Positions 7,971 through 15,797 of a DNA stretch of 64,000 bases are shown here, piece by piece. Numbering within the stretch: the first letter of the stretch is position 1; each line of letters opens with the position of its first letter. The notes beneath the pieces were generated by a model. That model did not search any database and was not told the DNA's origin. It was given only the letters and a program-made list of their open reading frames with translations. The stretch comes from HK1 sp965204915 (GTDB lineage: Bacteria; Pseudomonadota; Gammaproteobacteria; HK1): positions 2,852,001-2,916,000 of the forward strand of contig OZ242023.1 of assembly GCA_965204915.1 (NCBI GenBank), given 5' to 3'. Made by a program: the position numbers and the translations under genes.

Positions 7971-9253
7971 CGAGATTCCGCCATCGCTTTCAGCAGTTTG
8001 CGGCGCTCGATCTCGATATCCGCCTCGTGAATCTCGGGCGCATCCGGCGACAGCTCCACCAAGCGGGATCGGAGGGATACCGCTTCCTCGCATTCGCCCT
8101 GTCCATCCTCGACGAAGCGCATGTAGTCATCCAGCGTGGTCTTGAACTCGTTGTCCGGTCGCTCATCGACCTTCATCACGGTAAAGAGGACGTCGCCGGC
8201 TTCCGCCCCGAAAGTCGGAGCGGAGGGTCTTCCGGCAACGATGCGGCCATCTTCGCGGCGCAATTCGACGATATGCTCGGGCCGAACCGTCGTCAGCACC
8301 TGCGGGCTGTGGGTGGAGACGATGAATTGCGTGTTCCGGAAGGTCCGGCGCAGATCGACCAGGATCCGCTGCTGCCATTTGGGGTGCAGGTGCAAGTCGA
8401 CCTCGTCGATCAGCACCACCGCTTCCGATTCGAGCGGGTCGGCGAGATGCGGATTCCCCTGCGCCATGCGCCGGGCAAGGTCGGCCGCGAGCGCCAGGAC
8501 GATCCGGTAGCCGCCGCTTAGCTGGTCGAGCGCGATCTCCTCCGGCTTGCCCGCTTCCGACTCCACGGACACGGCGAAGCGCAGGGGCCGGAGCTTGATC
8601 CGGGGATCGGAGACACCGTGCGCCATACGCTCGATCGCCTTGCGGACGGCCTTCAGTTCCGATAGCTGGTAATCCCAGTCCCGCTGCTCCTTTTTCTCCC
8701 GCAGCTCCTCGTTCTCCAGGGCGTAGAACCACTTGAAGAACTCCCTGAAGTTGGGGCGGGGGGAGAGCGCTCCTTCCAGCGCCGCGTAGCGCGGGAATTC
8801 CGTTTTGAAGTTCCGGCGTCGATGCGGCACGTCGAAGACCGCGCGGTCCGTGTCGTAGAAGGCGACGATGGGGAGGTCGAGCGGTTCCGCTTCCTCCCGA
8901 TCCGCCGCGACGATGGCTTCCATCTTCTCCTTCAACATCCGGCGGCTGGTCGATGTCCGACGGCTGGCTTTCCCCCGCGGCCAGAGCCTGCGCCGGTCCC
9001 ATTCGATCCCGTCGCAGGTCCGCAGCATCACCCGCAAGGGCCGCTGCCCGCGCCCGTCCGTATCTCGGAAGCCGATGCTGGAAACGTCGGGCAACAGCAT
9101 CGGAATGCTGCCGAGCCCCGTGGCGATGGCGGTCAGGACGCTGGTCTTGCCGTGCCCGTTGCCGCCGTGGAGCACGGTCAGGACGGGATCGAGCGGCAGG
9201 TCGAGCTTCTCGATGGCGCGGTAGTTCTCGATCTCCACCCGTTCGAGCTTCAT
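7967..9253 (-). CDS. AAA15-type ATPase, PtuA-like partner of the HNH nuclease
   Basis: 428 residues. The ATG at 9253 is chosen because a GGAGGAGGG ribosome site lies ~7 nt upstream and the protein then starts with the canonical KLERVEIENYRAIEKL strand. ABC/SMC-type ATPase motifs: Walker A GGNGHGKTS (30-38), signature LSGGYR (~245), Walker B VVLIDEVDLHLHP (~276-288), H-loop STHSPQ (~307). The middle region, rich in charged residues, may form a coiled coil. In Septu the homologous ATPase forms a complex with the HNH protein and restrains it until infection. Both genes are present and uninterrupted, so this module looks functional. Confidence 0.78.
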   Translation of the reverse strand: MKLERVEIENYRAIEKLDLPLDPVLTVLHGGNGHGKTSVLTAIATGLGSIPMLLPDVSSIGFRDTDGRGQRPLRVMLRTCDGIEWDRRRLWPRGKASRRTSTSRRMLKEKMEAIVAADREEAEPLDLPIVAFYDTDRAVFDVPHRRRNFKTEFPRYAALEGALSPRPNFREFFKWFYALENEELREKKEQRDWDYQLSELKAVRKAIERMAHGVSDPRIKLRPLRFAVSVESEAGKPEEIALDQLSGGYRIVLALAADLARRMAQGNPHLADPLESEAVVLIDEVDLHLHPKWQQRILVDLRRTFRNTQFIVSTHSPQVLTTVRPEHIVELRREDGRIVAGRPSAPTFGAEAGDVLFTVMKVDERPDNEFKTTLDDYMRFVEDGQGECEEAVSLRSRLVELSPDAPEIHEADIEIERRKLLKAMAESR

Positions 9254-9529
9254 CGCTCGCCCCTCCTCCGCGTCCGCGGCCCGGTCGGCAGGAAGCATAG
9301 CGCCGCGAGTCCCCGAAAGGACAGCTTCACCCTGAATAGCAGGGCGCGGGCAGGGGTCCGGGCGGGGCTCGACCTGCTACCGCATCAACGTGGGATTCGA
9401 GCCCGACGAGGCCGCCTCCCCCGGGTACCCGTACGGCGCTTCCGGGAACACTTGTGTCTCACCCGAAAACGGACCGCAGCAGGTCCGCAACAGGCCGATG
9501 CGAGCGGAATACAAGCGTCCGTCAGGACG

Positions 9530-9765
9530 CGCCGTTCCCAAATCATCCTCGTGCCGGTCTCCGCGACCTCAATCCGGGAAGGGGCGGGTTCCGTCGTCGC
9601 CCGCCAGTGTACCGGGCAACCGCCCTGCCGCCGAACCCGCCGGTATCGCCGCATCCTGCCGATGCCCCGGGCGACCTCCTCGACCAGCCTGACGCCGCTC
9701 AAGAAGGCCACTCCATCCGGGCCAGGACTCATTCCGCAGACGGTGCGTGCCCATAGGGTCCGGCC
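9530..9765 (-). pseudogene. Decayed internal fragment of a DUF1156 methylase gene
   Basis: Read on the minus strand it gives LWARTV followed by degenerate sequence and then VGSAGE-like and DGT-PFPD residues, matching YLWARTVTC to GDGTCPFPDCG in the intact protein, with frameshifts and a deletion. Nearby bases (VAETG, then GGGAACGGCGCGTC) match the start-of-gene fragments at 7165-7232. It is noncoding now. Confidence 0.65.
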
Positions 9766-9824
9766 CGGACGAACCCGGGAGCCCGAGCACCCGGTCAACA
9801 GAATCGTCGTCAACAAAACGGTTG

Positions 9825-9990
9825 ACAACCGACTCCTCCGACTCCTCTCGTGCCGTCGCCTGGATGCTTTCAACCACCGCCTGCACGTTGTCGCGGCTGC
9901 ACATGGGCGCGAGCGGGCAGACCCGAGGGCAGCGCCGGCTCTTCCGTCAGTGCATGACCGTGTCTTTTGCGGCGCCGTTCGCAAAGCCGT
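9825..9990 (-). pseudogene. Decayed 3' fragment of a DUF3780 gene
   Basis: The minus-strand frame LAPMCSRDNVQAVVESIQA aligns with LAPMRSRDNMRAVAEGIEA of the intact DUF3780 protein (bases ~15420-15560). The DNA match is clear across ttgtcgcggctgc and the KDTV/RHGY segment. Frames are broken, and vsr begins 78 bp further on the other strand. Confidence 0.65.
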
Positions 9991-10067
9991 CATACACTCG
10001 TGGTTCCTGGATTGTGCCTCGTCCGTGTCGAATCGGCGTCACTCGAATGTGCAGAAGGAGGGCTTCG

Positions 10068-10496
10068 ATGACCGACATTCTGACACCGTTGGAGCGAAGC
10101 GTTCTCATGGGACGCATCCGGGGCGAGGATACGAAGCCGGAGCTCTTCGTGCGGCGGGCGCTTCATGCCCTGGGCTATCGGTTTCGCGTCCACGTCCGCA
10201 GCCTTCCGGGCAGGCCCGACATCGTTTTTCCGAGGCGGCGCAAGGCGGTCTTCGTACACGGGTGCTTCTGGCACAGGCACGGCTGCGGGAAGACCTATGC
10301 CCCCAAGTCCCGCAAGCAGTTCTGGCAGACGAAGTTCGCCGCCAACGTCGCCAGGGACAAGCGCGCTCAGGAACGGCTCGCGCGCGATGGATGGCGGATC
10401 TTCGTCGCCTGGGAGTGCGAGATCGAGGCGGACGATACGCTCCTGGATCGCCTAGTCGTCTTCCTCGGCCCCCCGCGCACGTCGGAGCGGGTCTGA
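10068..10496 (+). CDS. vsr: Very-short-patch mismatch endonuclease (Vsr)
   Basis: 142 residues from the ATG at 10068, preceded by AAGGAGG 7 nt upstream. Family landmarks are all present: MGRIRGEDTKPE near the N-terminus, LPGRPDIVFPRRRKAVFVHG with the catalytic Asp at ~51, then CFWHRHGC with zinc-binding Cys/His. Vsr nicks 5' of T in T:G mismatches formed when 5-methylcytosine deaminates, so it travels with cytosine methylases; one follows 66 bp downstream on the same strand. The pair faces against the surrounding minus-strand defence genes, which marks it as a separate module. Confidence 0.92.
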   Translation: MTDILTPLERSVLMGRIRGEDTKPELFVRRALHALGYRFRVHVRSLPGRPDIVFPRRRKAVFVHGCFWHRHGCGKTYAPKSRKQFWQTKFAANVARDKRAQERLARDGWRIFVAWECEIEADDTLLDRLVVFLGPPRTSERV

Positions 10497-10562
10497 CGGA
10501 AAACCTGGCCGCACCGTCCGGAACCGGGTAACTTCCCGCCAGCCGGAGGGGCGAGAAGGGCG

Positions 10563-11669
10563 ATGATCCGGACCTACGACATCTTCAGCGGGCTGGGCGG
10601 AAGCAGCTACGGTGCGGCAGCGGCCGGCGCGACGATCGTGGGCGGCATCGATGCCTGGGATCTGGCCGTCCAGGTCTTCGCCGACAACTTCCCCTCGGCC
10701 CAGGTCAGTACGGCGCCCGTCGAGAAGCAGGAGCCGCGCCGAATCGTCGAGCAGGTGGGCCGGATCGACCTTCTCCTGGCATCGCCGGAGTGCACGAACC
10801 ACAGTTGCGCCCGCGGAGCGCGCCCGCGCTCGGACAGGAGCCGCGATCTCGCATTCGAGGTCGTGCGGTACGCCCGCGCCATCGCGCCCCGGTGGATCGT
10901 GGTCGAGAACGTGATCCAGATGCGGTCCTGGCCCCGCTACCGGGAGCTCCTGGCTGCTATCGGCGGTGCGGGATACCGGCTTGCGGAGCATGTGCTGGAC
11001 GCGGCCGATTACGGCGTTCCGCAAAGACGCCGGCGACTCTTCCTGCTCTGCGACCGCGAGGCCGAACCGCCTTCCCGCATCCCGAGAAGACGTGGGCCGA
11101 AGCCTTCCGCGGCCCGTGTCCTGGACCGGCCCGGTGTCTGGCGCCGGTCATCCCTCGACAACGGACGTCGCGCACCTGCCACCTTGGCTCGCGCCCGGCG
11201 AGCCGTCGCCGCGTTAGGAACCGATTCACCGTTCCTCATCGTGTACTACGGCAACGACGGCGCCGGCGGCTGGCAGCCGTTGACCGTACCCCTGCGCACG
11301 GTGACCACGCTCGACCGGTTCGGACTCTGTGAACCGTCCCGGGACGGGGCGACGCTGAGGATGCTCCAGGTTCCCGAACTCGCGCGCGCCATGGGGTTCC
11401 AGGACGGTCCGATCCTCCGCCGGGGCTCGCGCCGCAACCGGGTCATGCTTCTCGGCAACGCGGTGTGCCCGCCGGTCATGGAGGCCGTGGTCAGGGCTCT
11501 GGTCGGAAGAGAGGCGCTGGACTCCGATGCCGGCTCCCCCGGCAGCGGAGCGCCGGGACGGGCATCGGGGGGTGGAGATGCGGAGGCGGGGTCTGGCGAT
11601 GGTTCCGGGCGGTCTCGACCGGATTCCGATGCCGCGCGGGAAGACGTGCCGCTGAAGATGGTGGCTTGA
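10563..11669 (+). CDS. DNA (cytosine-5-)-methyltransferase
   Basis: 368 residues; GAGAAGGGCG lies just before the ATG. C5-methylase motifs in order: I DIFSGLGGSS (6-15), IV SPECTNHS with the catalytic Cys at 77, VI VVENVIQ (114-120), VIII QRRRRLFLLC, and X GNAVCPPVMEAVV near the C-terminus. The catalytic loop is PEC, not the usual PPC, a known variant. The target-recognition region between VIII and X is short, and the last ~50 residues are a Gly/Ser/Asp-rich tail. No cognate cytosine restriction enzyme is seen beside it; with vsr it may act as a solitary or self-protecting methylase. Confidence 0.88.
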   Translation: MIRTYDIFSGLGGSSYGAAAAGATIVGGIDAWDLAVQVFADNFPSAQVSTAPVEKQEPRRIVEQVGRIDLLLASPECTNHSCARGARPRSDRSRDLAFEVVRYARAIAPRWIVVENVIQMRSWPRYRELLAAIGGAGYRLAEHVLDAADYGVPQRRRRLFLLCDREAEPPSRIPRRRGPKPSAARVLDRPGVWRRSSLDNGRRAPATLARARRAVAALGTDSPFLIVYYGNDGAGGWQPLTVPLRTVTTLDRFGLCEPSRDGATLRMLQVPELARAMGFQDGPILRRGSRRNRVMLLGNAVCPPVMEAVVRALVGREALDSDAGSPGSGAPGRASGGGDAEAGSGDGSGRSRPDSDAAREDVPLKMVA

Positions 11670-11699
11670 GTGCCTGCCGGGGGCGGCCCGATCGCCTCT

Positions 11700-13031
11700 C
11701 TACAACTGCACGATTCCGGGACGCGCCAAGTAGCTGCCGGCATGTGAAATCAGGTGCATCAGCAACCGCTCGCGGAGCCGGTAGACGGGCTGCCATGCCT
11801 TGGCGGCGGCCGGGACCGCGTTGAGTGGATAGCGAGCGTTGACGGCGAGGACGAACGGTCCGTCGTCCGGTTCGACGACCAGGGTCGGGGAAGGCCACTC
11901 GGACGCGGGAGGCTTCTGGCGACGCTTTACCGTTACGGGAATTTCGAGCCCGAACAGACAGGTGATCGGGCCGGGTCGATTCTGGGCGTAGTCGCAGGCG
12001 GCGGCGATGCGGATCAGCCTGCGGCGGCATTTTTCCCGATCCCCGGGTTCGAGCTTGTATTCATCCTCAAGGAGCCGATCCGGTGTCACGCCGAAGCGGT
12101 TCCGCAACTCGTCGTCTCTCCACCAAACATCGGGGAACTTCACGACCGCGCCCCAATCGGTGGGACGAATCGTCTCCGATGACGGAACCGCCACGTGAAG
12201 CATGCGGTTGACCTTCCCGGATGCTGTTGGATCCAGCCTTCCCCGGCCATTCCAGGTCAGCGCCTTGCCCCACACTTCCGAGGCCGCCTCCGACGCTTGC
12301 TGGTTGACGATCCTGTCGGCGAGAATCGGAGCGAGGGCGGACGTGATCGCCGCTCGCGGATCGGTCACAACGTGAGGCTGGCCGACCGCTTCGCGTGCCA
12401 GCCGGCTCAGGATTTCATCGAGTCCTTCCGCGAAGGAGGCACTGTTCCGCTCCTCGTCGGGAACGAGCTCCATCAGGGTTGCGAGAGTCGCGCCGGCTGC
12501 CGCCTGCACGTCGGCTTCCCAGGAAAGGAGGGCCGCGAGTTGGGGTTTCTCTCCTACCGCGGCTTCGACCGCATCGCGTAGAGCATCCGCTTTGCCTGCA
12601 AGAGGCTTGCCGGTGTTGACGTTGATGAATCGACCCTTCGGAAGGCCGACGATCGCAAGCGGCCGGGCATGGGGCTTCTCGGAGTCGATCGTGTCGGCAT
12701 CGTCCAGATAAGCCCTGAGCTCCTTGACCTCGACCTCGTGCTCCGTCCAGACCACCAGAATGAACGGTCCGCCGGCCGGGCTGACGTTGTCTTCCAGCAG
12801 CCCCGCGATGATCGCGAAGTGCCGGCGTTTGTCCGTGGTCGCCGCGAGGTCGGTCAGGTGGAGATCCAGAAACAGGGCTCGTACACCCTCGAATTTTCGC
12901 TTGTCGAGACCTCGTTCGGGATCGTAGGTAATGCCCAGACACGGTGTGCCGAGCTCCTGGAACACGTCCAGAACGGCGGTGAGGTGATCGGGTTTGTCGT
13001 CCACTACGACGAATCGAGGGGGTGTGAACAT
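11700..13031 (-). CDS. Receiver-domain protein paired with a GHKL ATPase (candidate defence effector)
   Basis: 443 residues. The N-terminus has a response-regulator receiver fold: acidic pair VVVDDKP (11-12), phospho-acceptor-like LFLDLHLTD (Asp ~56) and a later VVWT strand. The remaining ~300 residues have no DNA-binding motif I recognise and are not a standard output domain; a helical region (130-250) is followed by a mixed segment rich in Trp and Arg. The ATG shares a base with the stop of the upstream ATPase (TGATG), so the two are translationally coupled. The pairing suggests a phosphorelay or ATPase-controlled switch. Function unknown; a defence role is inferred only from the neighbourhood. 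Confidence 0.6.
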   Translation of the reverse strand: MFTPPRFVVVDDKPDHLTAVLDVFQELGTPCLGITYDPERGLDKRKFEGVRALFLDLHLTDLAATTDKRRHFAIIAGLLEDNVSPAGGPFILVVWTEHEVEVKELRAYLDDADTIDSEKPHARPLAIVGLPKGRFINVNTGKPLAGKADALRDAVEAAVGEKPQLAALLSWEADVQAAAGATLATLMELVPDEERNSASFAEGLDEILSRLAREAVGQPHVVTDPRAAITSALAPILADRIVNQQASEAASEVWGKALTWNGRGRLDPTASGKVNRMLHVAVPSSETIRPTDWGAVVKFPDVWWRDDELRNRFGVTPDRLLEDEYKLEPGDREKCRRRLIRIAAACDYAQNRPGPITCLFGLEIPVTVKRRQKPPASEWPSPTLVVEPDDGPFVLAVNARYPLNAVPAAAKAWQPVYRLRERLLMHLISHAGSYLARPGIVQL

Positions 13032-15214
13032 CAGTTCTCATTCTCCTGCGGAAAGATCAAGGCCAGCACCGCTCCGTTGAATTCTTCCTGTACGTCGGCT
13101 TCTCCCGCATCCGGGAACGCCAAGCGGCCGTCACCGAGCTCCATCACGAGATTGGCGTAGTAGAGGCCGAGTCCCATTCCTTCCGGGCGGCGGCTGAAGA
13201 ACGGGCGTATCAATTCGTCCGGAGTGTCCAACAGCCCGGACCCGGTGTCGGCGACTACGATGGCCGGGCCATCGGCGAGATCCAGGTTGATGCTCAGGTA
13301 GATCGCCCGACCCGGCGGATCGGCATTTTCCTCCGGCCACCGCACCCGAAGCCAGTAGAAGGCGTTGTCGAGCAGGTTGTTCAGCGCTCCGAGAGCGAGG
13401 CCGAAGACGAAGCTGGACCTGATGTCCGGGGCGCCATCTTCCAGCGCCGGACACACCAGACGGACACCGTGTTTGCGAAACCGTACCCGATTGATGTCGC
13501 GAACGCGGCGAACCAAGCTCTTCAGACTGTTGGGACGACGCTTGCCCTTGCGCAGCAAATCGGCGAAGCCTTCGAGAATACCGGCCAGCTCCCGGGCTCT
13601 GGTGCGGATGGCCTCGTATTCTCCACCTGCCTCGATCAGCTCGCATAGTGCGCGGACCCCATGTTCCACCTCATGGAAGACGATCGCCAGACCCACGCCG
13701 GAGAGACCGGCGCGCAGCATGGAGTCACGCAGATCACTGTAGTCGCGTTCCACCTTGTCGATGAGCGGTTCGAGCTCGTCGTCCACCCTGCGTCTGCGGG
13801 CCGCAGCGCGGAGTTGCTGGAGCGGTTGCCTGATGCGTTTCGTCTCGGGGTCCCGACCTCCGCTCGTGATCTTGCGGATGTTGTTCTTGTCCTTCTCCCG
13901 TTCGACCTCCAGGGGGGTCAATGCTCCGAGAACGATCTGTTTCAGTCGCCCGAAAGCCGGGTTTTCCACGAAGCCTTCGCGGTTCGTCTTTTCCTTCAGA
14001 CCCTGACTGCTCTCCAGCGATAGATTGATCGCGCCCACAACGATGTTCCGGCTGATCTTGCGAGCTGGTGTGTTGATCCGGCGGAGATCGAGTCCCAGCC
14101 AGTCGTCGTCGGGCTCTCCGTAGTTGTAGACCCGGATTCCGTCGCGGTAGACCCGGACGCCGCCGTTCTCGTCCAGGTAGCTCTCGATGAGTCGGCTTTC
14201 ACCCAGCCGGCTCAGGACGATTCGATCCCGATCGAAGACGTAGAACTCGCCTTGGACCGGACCGATCCCTTCCGCCAGTGAAGCATCGGCGCGGACGGGC
14301 CGCGGACGAGCCTTGCGCGGACCCTGATCCACGTCGAATTCATCCATGTCGCGCTCGGCTTGGATCAGCAGTGGCTGTTCGGTCTCCTCGGTGGCCCGGG
14401 ATTCGAGTTTTATGCCGGTCACCCCGCGGAAACGATATTTCCAGTCGAAGCGGCCGTCTTCGAATCGGAACTGGAACTTCCATGGCGCCCGTTCCATCAA
14501 GGCGGTCACGTCCGGGACGCCGGTCACCCAATCCTCGTGGCCGGGGACCTCCAACCACGGATAAAATTCGTCGGAGCCTCCTTCGAACGGCGAGGAGATG
14601 GAGGTGACTTGACGTTGCAGGCGGCGCACCTCCCCACGGGTCCAGTTTCTTTCCCGGAGATCGGAGATCGTGATGCGGGTGCCGGTGCTGTCTCCACGGA
14701 AGAGGGACGGGTCTCGGGTACTTACCCGAACCGTGGCATCGGACAGATTCTCCTGCCGGATCAGAACTTCCCAGTCTATCGACACGAGGCACTCCGGGTG
14801 TGCGTCGAATCGAGTGACCACGTCGATGCGGTTTCCCAGCTTGTGGGCCGCGAACCTGCCGAGTCCCTTCTCGCCGAGCGGAAGCCGGCCCCGCCGTGTC
14901 CGCTGCAAGGCCGTCCGCTGCCGCGCGCGATGGTCGTGCCCCGGTACGAGCCAGATGTCCCGGATGGTTTCCAGCGTCATTCCATCGCCATCGTCTTCGA
15001 CGACGATCGACGCATCCGGGCGCCCGATATTTCTCAGGGCGACTCTGACCATCCCGGCGTCCGCATCGTAGGCGTTCTTCACCAGCTCGAAGACGGCGAG
15101 CCGGGGCGAGCCGATGAGCTCGTCGCCGAGGAGTTGGAGGATGCGCGCGCGCGGCCTGAACGGCAGGTCCAGCGGTTCGCCGACGGCAACCCTGGTGGTC
15201 CTCCGACGACTCAT
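13031..15214 (-). CDS. Double GHKL ATPase / histidine-kinase-like sensor
   Basis: 727 residues with two ATP-binding GHKL domains. The N-terminal one, as in Hsp90/MORC proteins, has VFELVKNAYDADA (N-box, ~41-53), EDDGDGM (73-79) and GEKGLGRFAAHK (114-125). The C-terminal one, as in sensor kinases, has an H-box-like VFHEVEHGV (~513-521), NLLDNAFYWL (~608-617), ADTGSGL (~655) and GMGLGLYY (~680). No membrane segment or PAS domain is visible, so it is probably cytosolic. It is coupled to the receiver-domain gene downstream. A complete unit inserted between DUF3780 and dcm; GC is somewhat lower than in DUF499. It may sense DNA or phage components through the first ATPase and signal through the second. 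That role is inference. Confidence 0.65.
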   Translation of the reverse strand: MSRRRTTRVAVGEPLDLPFRPRARILQLLGDELIGSPRLAVFELVKNAYDADAGMVRVALRNIGRPDASIVVEDDGDGMTLETIRDIWLVPGHDHRARQRTALQRTRRGRLPLGEKGLGRFAAHKLGNRIDVVTRFDAHPECLVSIDWEVLIRQENLSDATVRVSTRDPSLFRGDSTGTRITISDLRERNWTRGEVRRLQRQVTSISSPFEGGSDEFYPWLEVPGHEDWVTGVPDVTALMERAPWKFQFRFEDGRFDWKYRFRGVTGIKLESRATEETEQPLLIQAERDMDEFDVDQGPRKARPRPVRADASLAEGIGPVQGEFYVFDRDRIVLSRLGESRLIESYLDENGGVRVYRDGIRVYNYGEPDDDWLGLDLRRINTPARKISRNIVVGAINLSLESSQGLKEKTNREGFVENPAFGRLKQIVLGALTPLEVEREKDKNNIRKITSGGRDPETKRIRQPLQQLRAAARRRRVDDELEPLIDKVERDYSDLRDSMLRAGLSGVGLAIVFHEVEHGVRALCELIEAGGEYEAIRTRARELAGILEGFADLLRKGKRRPNSLKSLVRRVRDINRVRFRKHGVRLVCPALEDGAPDIRSSFVFGLALGALNNLLDNAFYWLRVRWPEENADPPGRAIYLSINLDLADGPAIVVADTGSGLLDTPDELIRPFFSRRPEGMGLGLYYANLVMELGDGRLAFPDAGEADVQEEFNGAVLALIFPQENEN

Positions 15215-15313
15215 CCGGAAACGCTCACGTCACGGCAGGGCGACAGAAGTTCATGACGATGCCTGCCCGGGATGCCCGCCAGCGCAATGGGCGAATCGCC
15301 GTTAGTACGCCAC

Positions 15314-15796
15314 TCACCGCTTCGGCTCCGTCAGCAGGAAGCGCAGCGCCGTCAGCACCCGGCGCGGGTGCTTGCGGTGCATGGCCATGCCGAGCCAGTA
15401 GGCCGCCTCCTCGCGCCCCATCGCCTCGATGCCTTCGGCCACCGCCCGCATGTTGTCGCGGCTGCGCATCGGCGCGAGCACCCGGAACAGCAGGCCCAGG
15501 GTCAGCGCCAGATCTTCCGTCAGGGCGTAGCCGTGTCTTTCCCGGCGCCGGCTCGGACCCAGCTTGACGCCCGCGCTGCCGAGCCGCTTCAGCACCCGGT
15601 GTTCGACCAGCTCCAGGTTGCGGCCCCGCAGCCCAGCGATGCGCGTCGCCGCGGTGATCTGCGGCGTCGCGGCCGAGGGCATCTGCCAGATCTCGTATTC
15701 GATGTCGCCCGGCCGGTGGCCGCGCACCCGCAGCTCGTAGCGCGGCGCCGATTCCGGCGTCCCGACCAGGGCCATCCGCTTCACTCGCGTCACCAT
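15314..15796 (-). CDS. DUF3780 protein of the DUF499/DUF1156 defence set
   Basis: 160 residues from the ATG at 15796, one base after the DUF499 stop, so it belongs to the same operon. Basic overall, with VTRVKRMALVGTPE at the start and SRRRERHGYALTEDLALTLGLL in the middle. DUF3780 proteins are known only as small partners of DUF499, DUF1156 and helicase genes in defence islands; no enzymatic motif is visible. A degraded copy of its C-terminal half lies at 9825-9990, on the far side of the inserted dcm/vsr and GHKL modules. Confidence 0.75.
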   Translation of the reverse strand: MVTRVKRMALVGTPESAPRYELRVRGHRPGDIEYEIWQMPSAATPQITAATRIAGLRGRNLELVEHRVLKRLGSAGVKLGPSRRRERHGYALTEDLALTLGLLFRVLAPMRSRDNMRAVAEGIEAMGREEAAYWLGMAMHRKHPRRVLTALRFLLTEPKR

Positions 15797-15797
15797 G

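Larger units (their letters stand above)
9254..10067. other. Intergenic stretch filled by defence-gene debris
   Basis: Between the Septu-like ATPase and vsr. Besides the DUF1156 and DUF3780 fragments, it holds the dispersed motif GGGAACGGCGCGTC (minus strand, near 9525-9545). A lipoprotein-like minus-strand frame here has no family support and overlaps the debris. No intact gene was found. Confidence 0.6.

Noticed and set aside
9385..9993. Lipoprotein-like minus-strand frame with a TTILLTGC segment
   Set aside because: It overlaps recognisable DUF1156 and DUF3780 debris in several frames and has no ribosome site or homologous domain.
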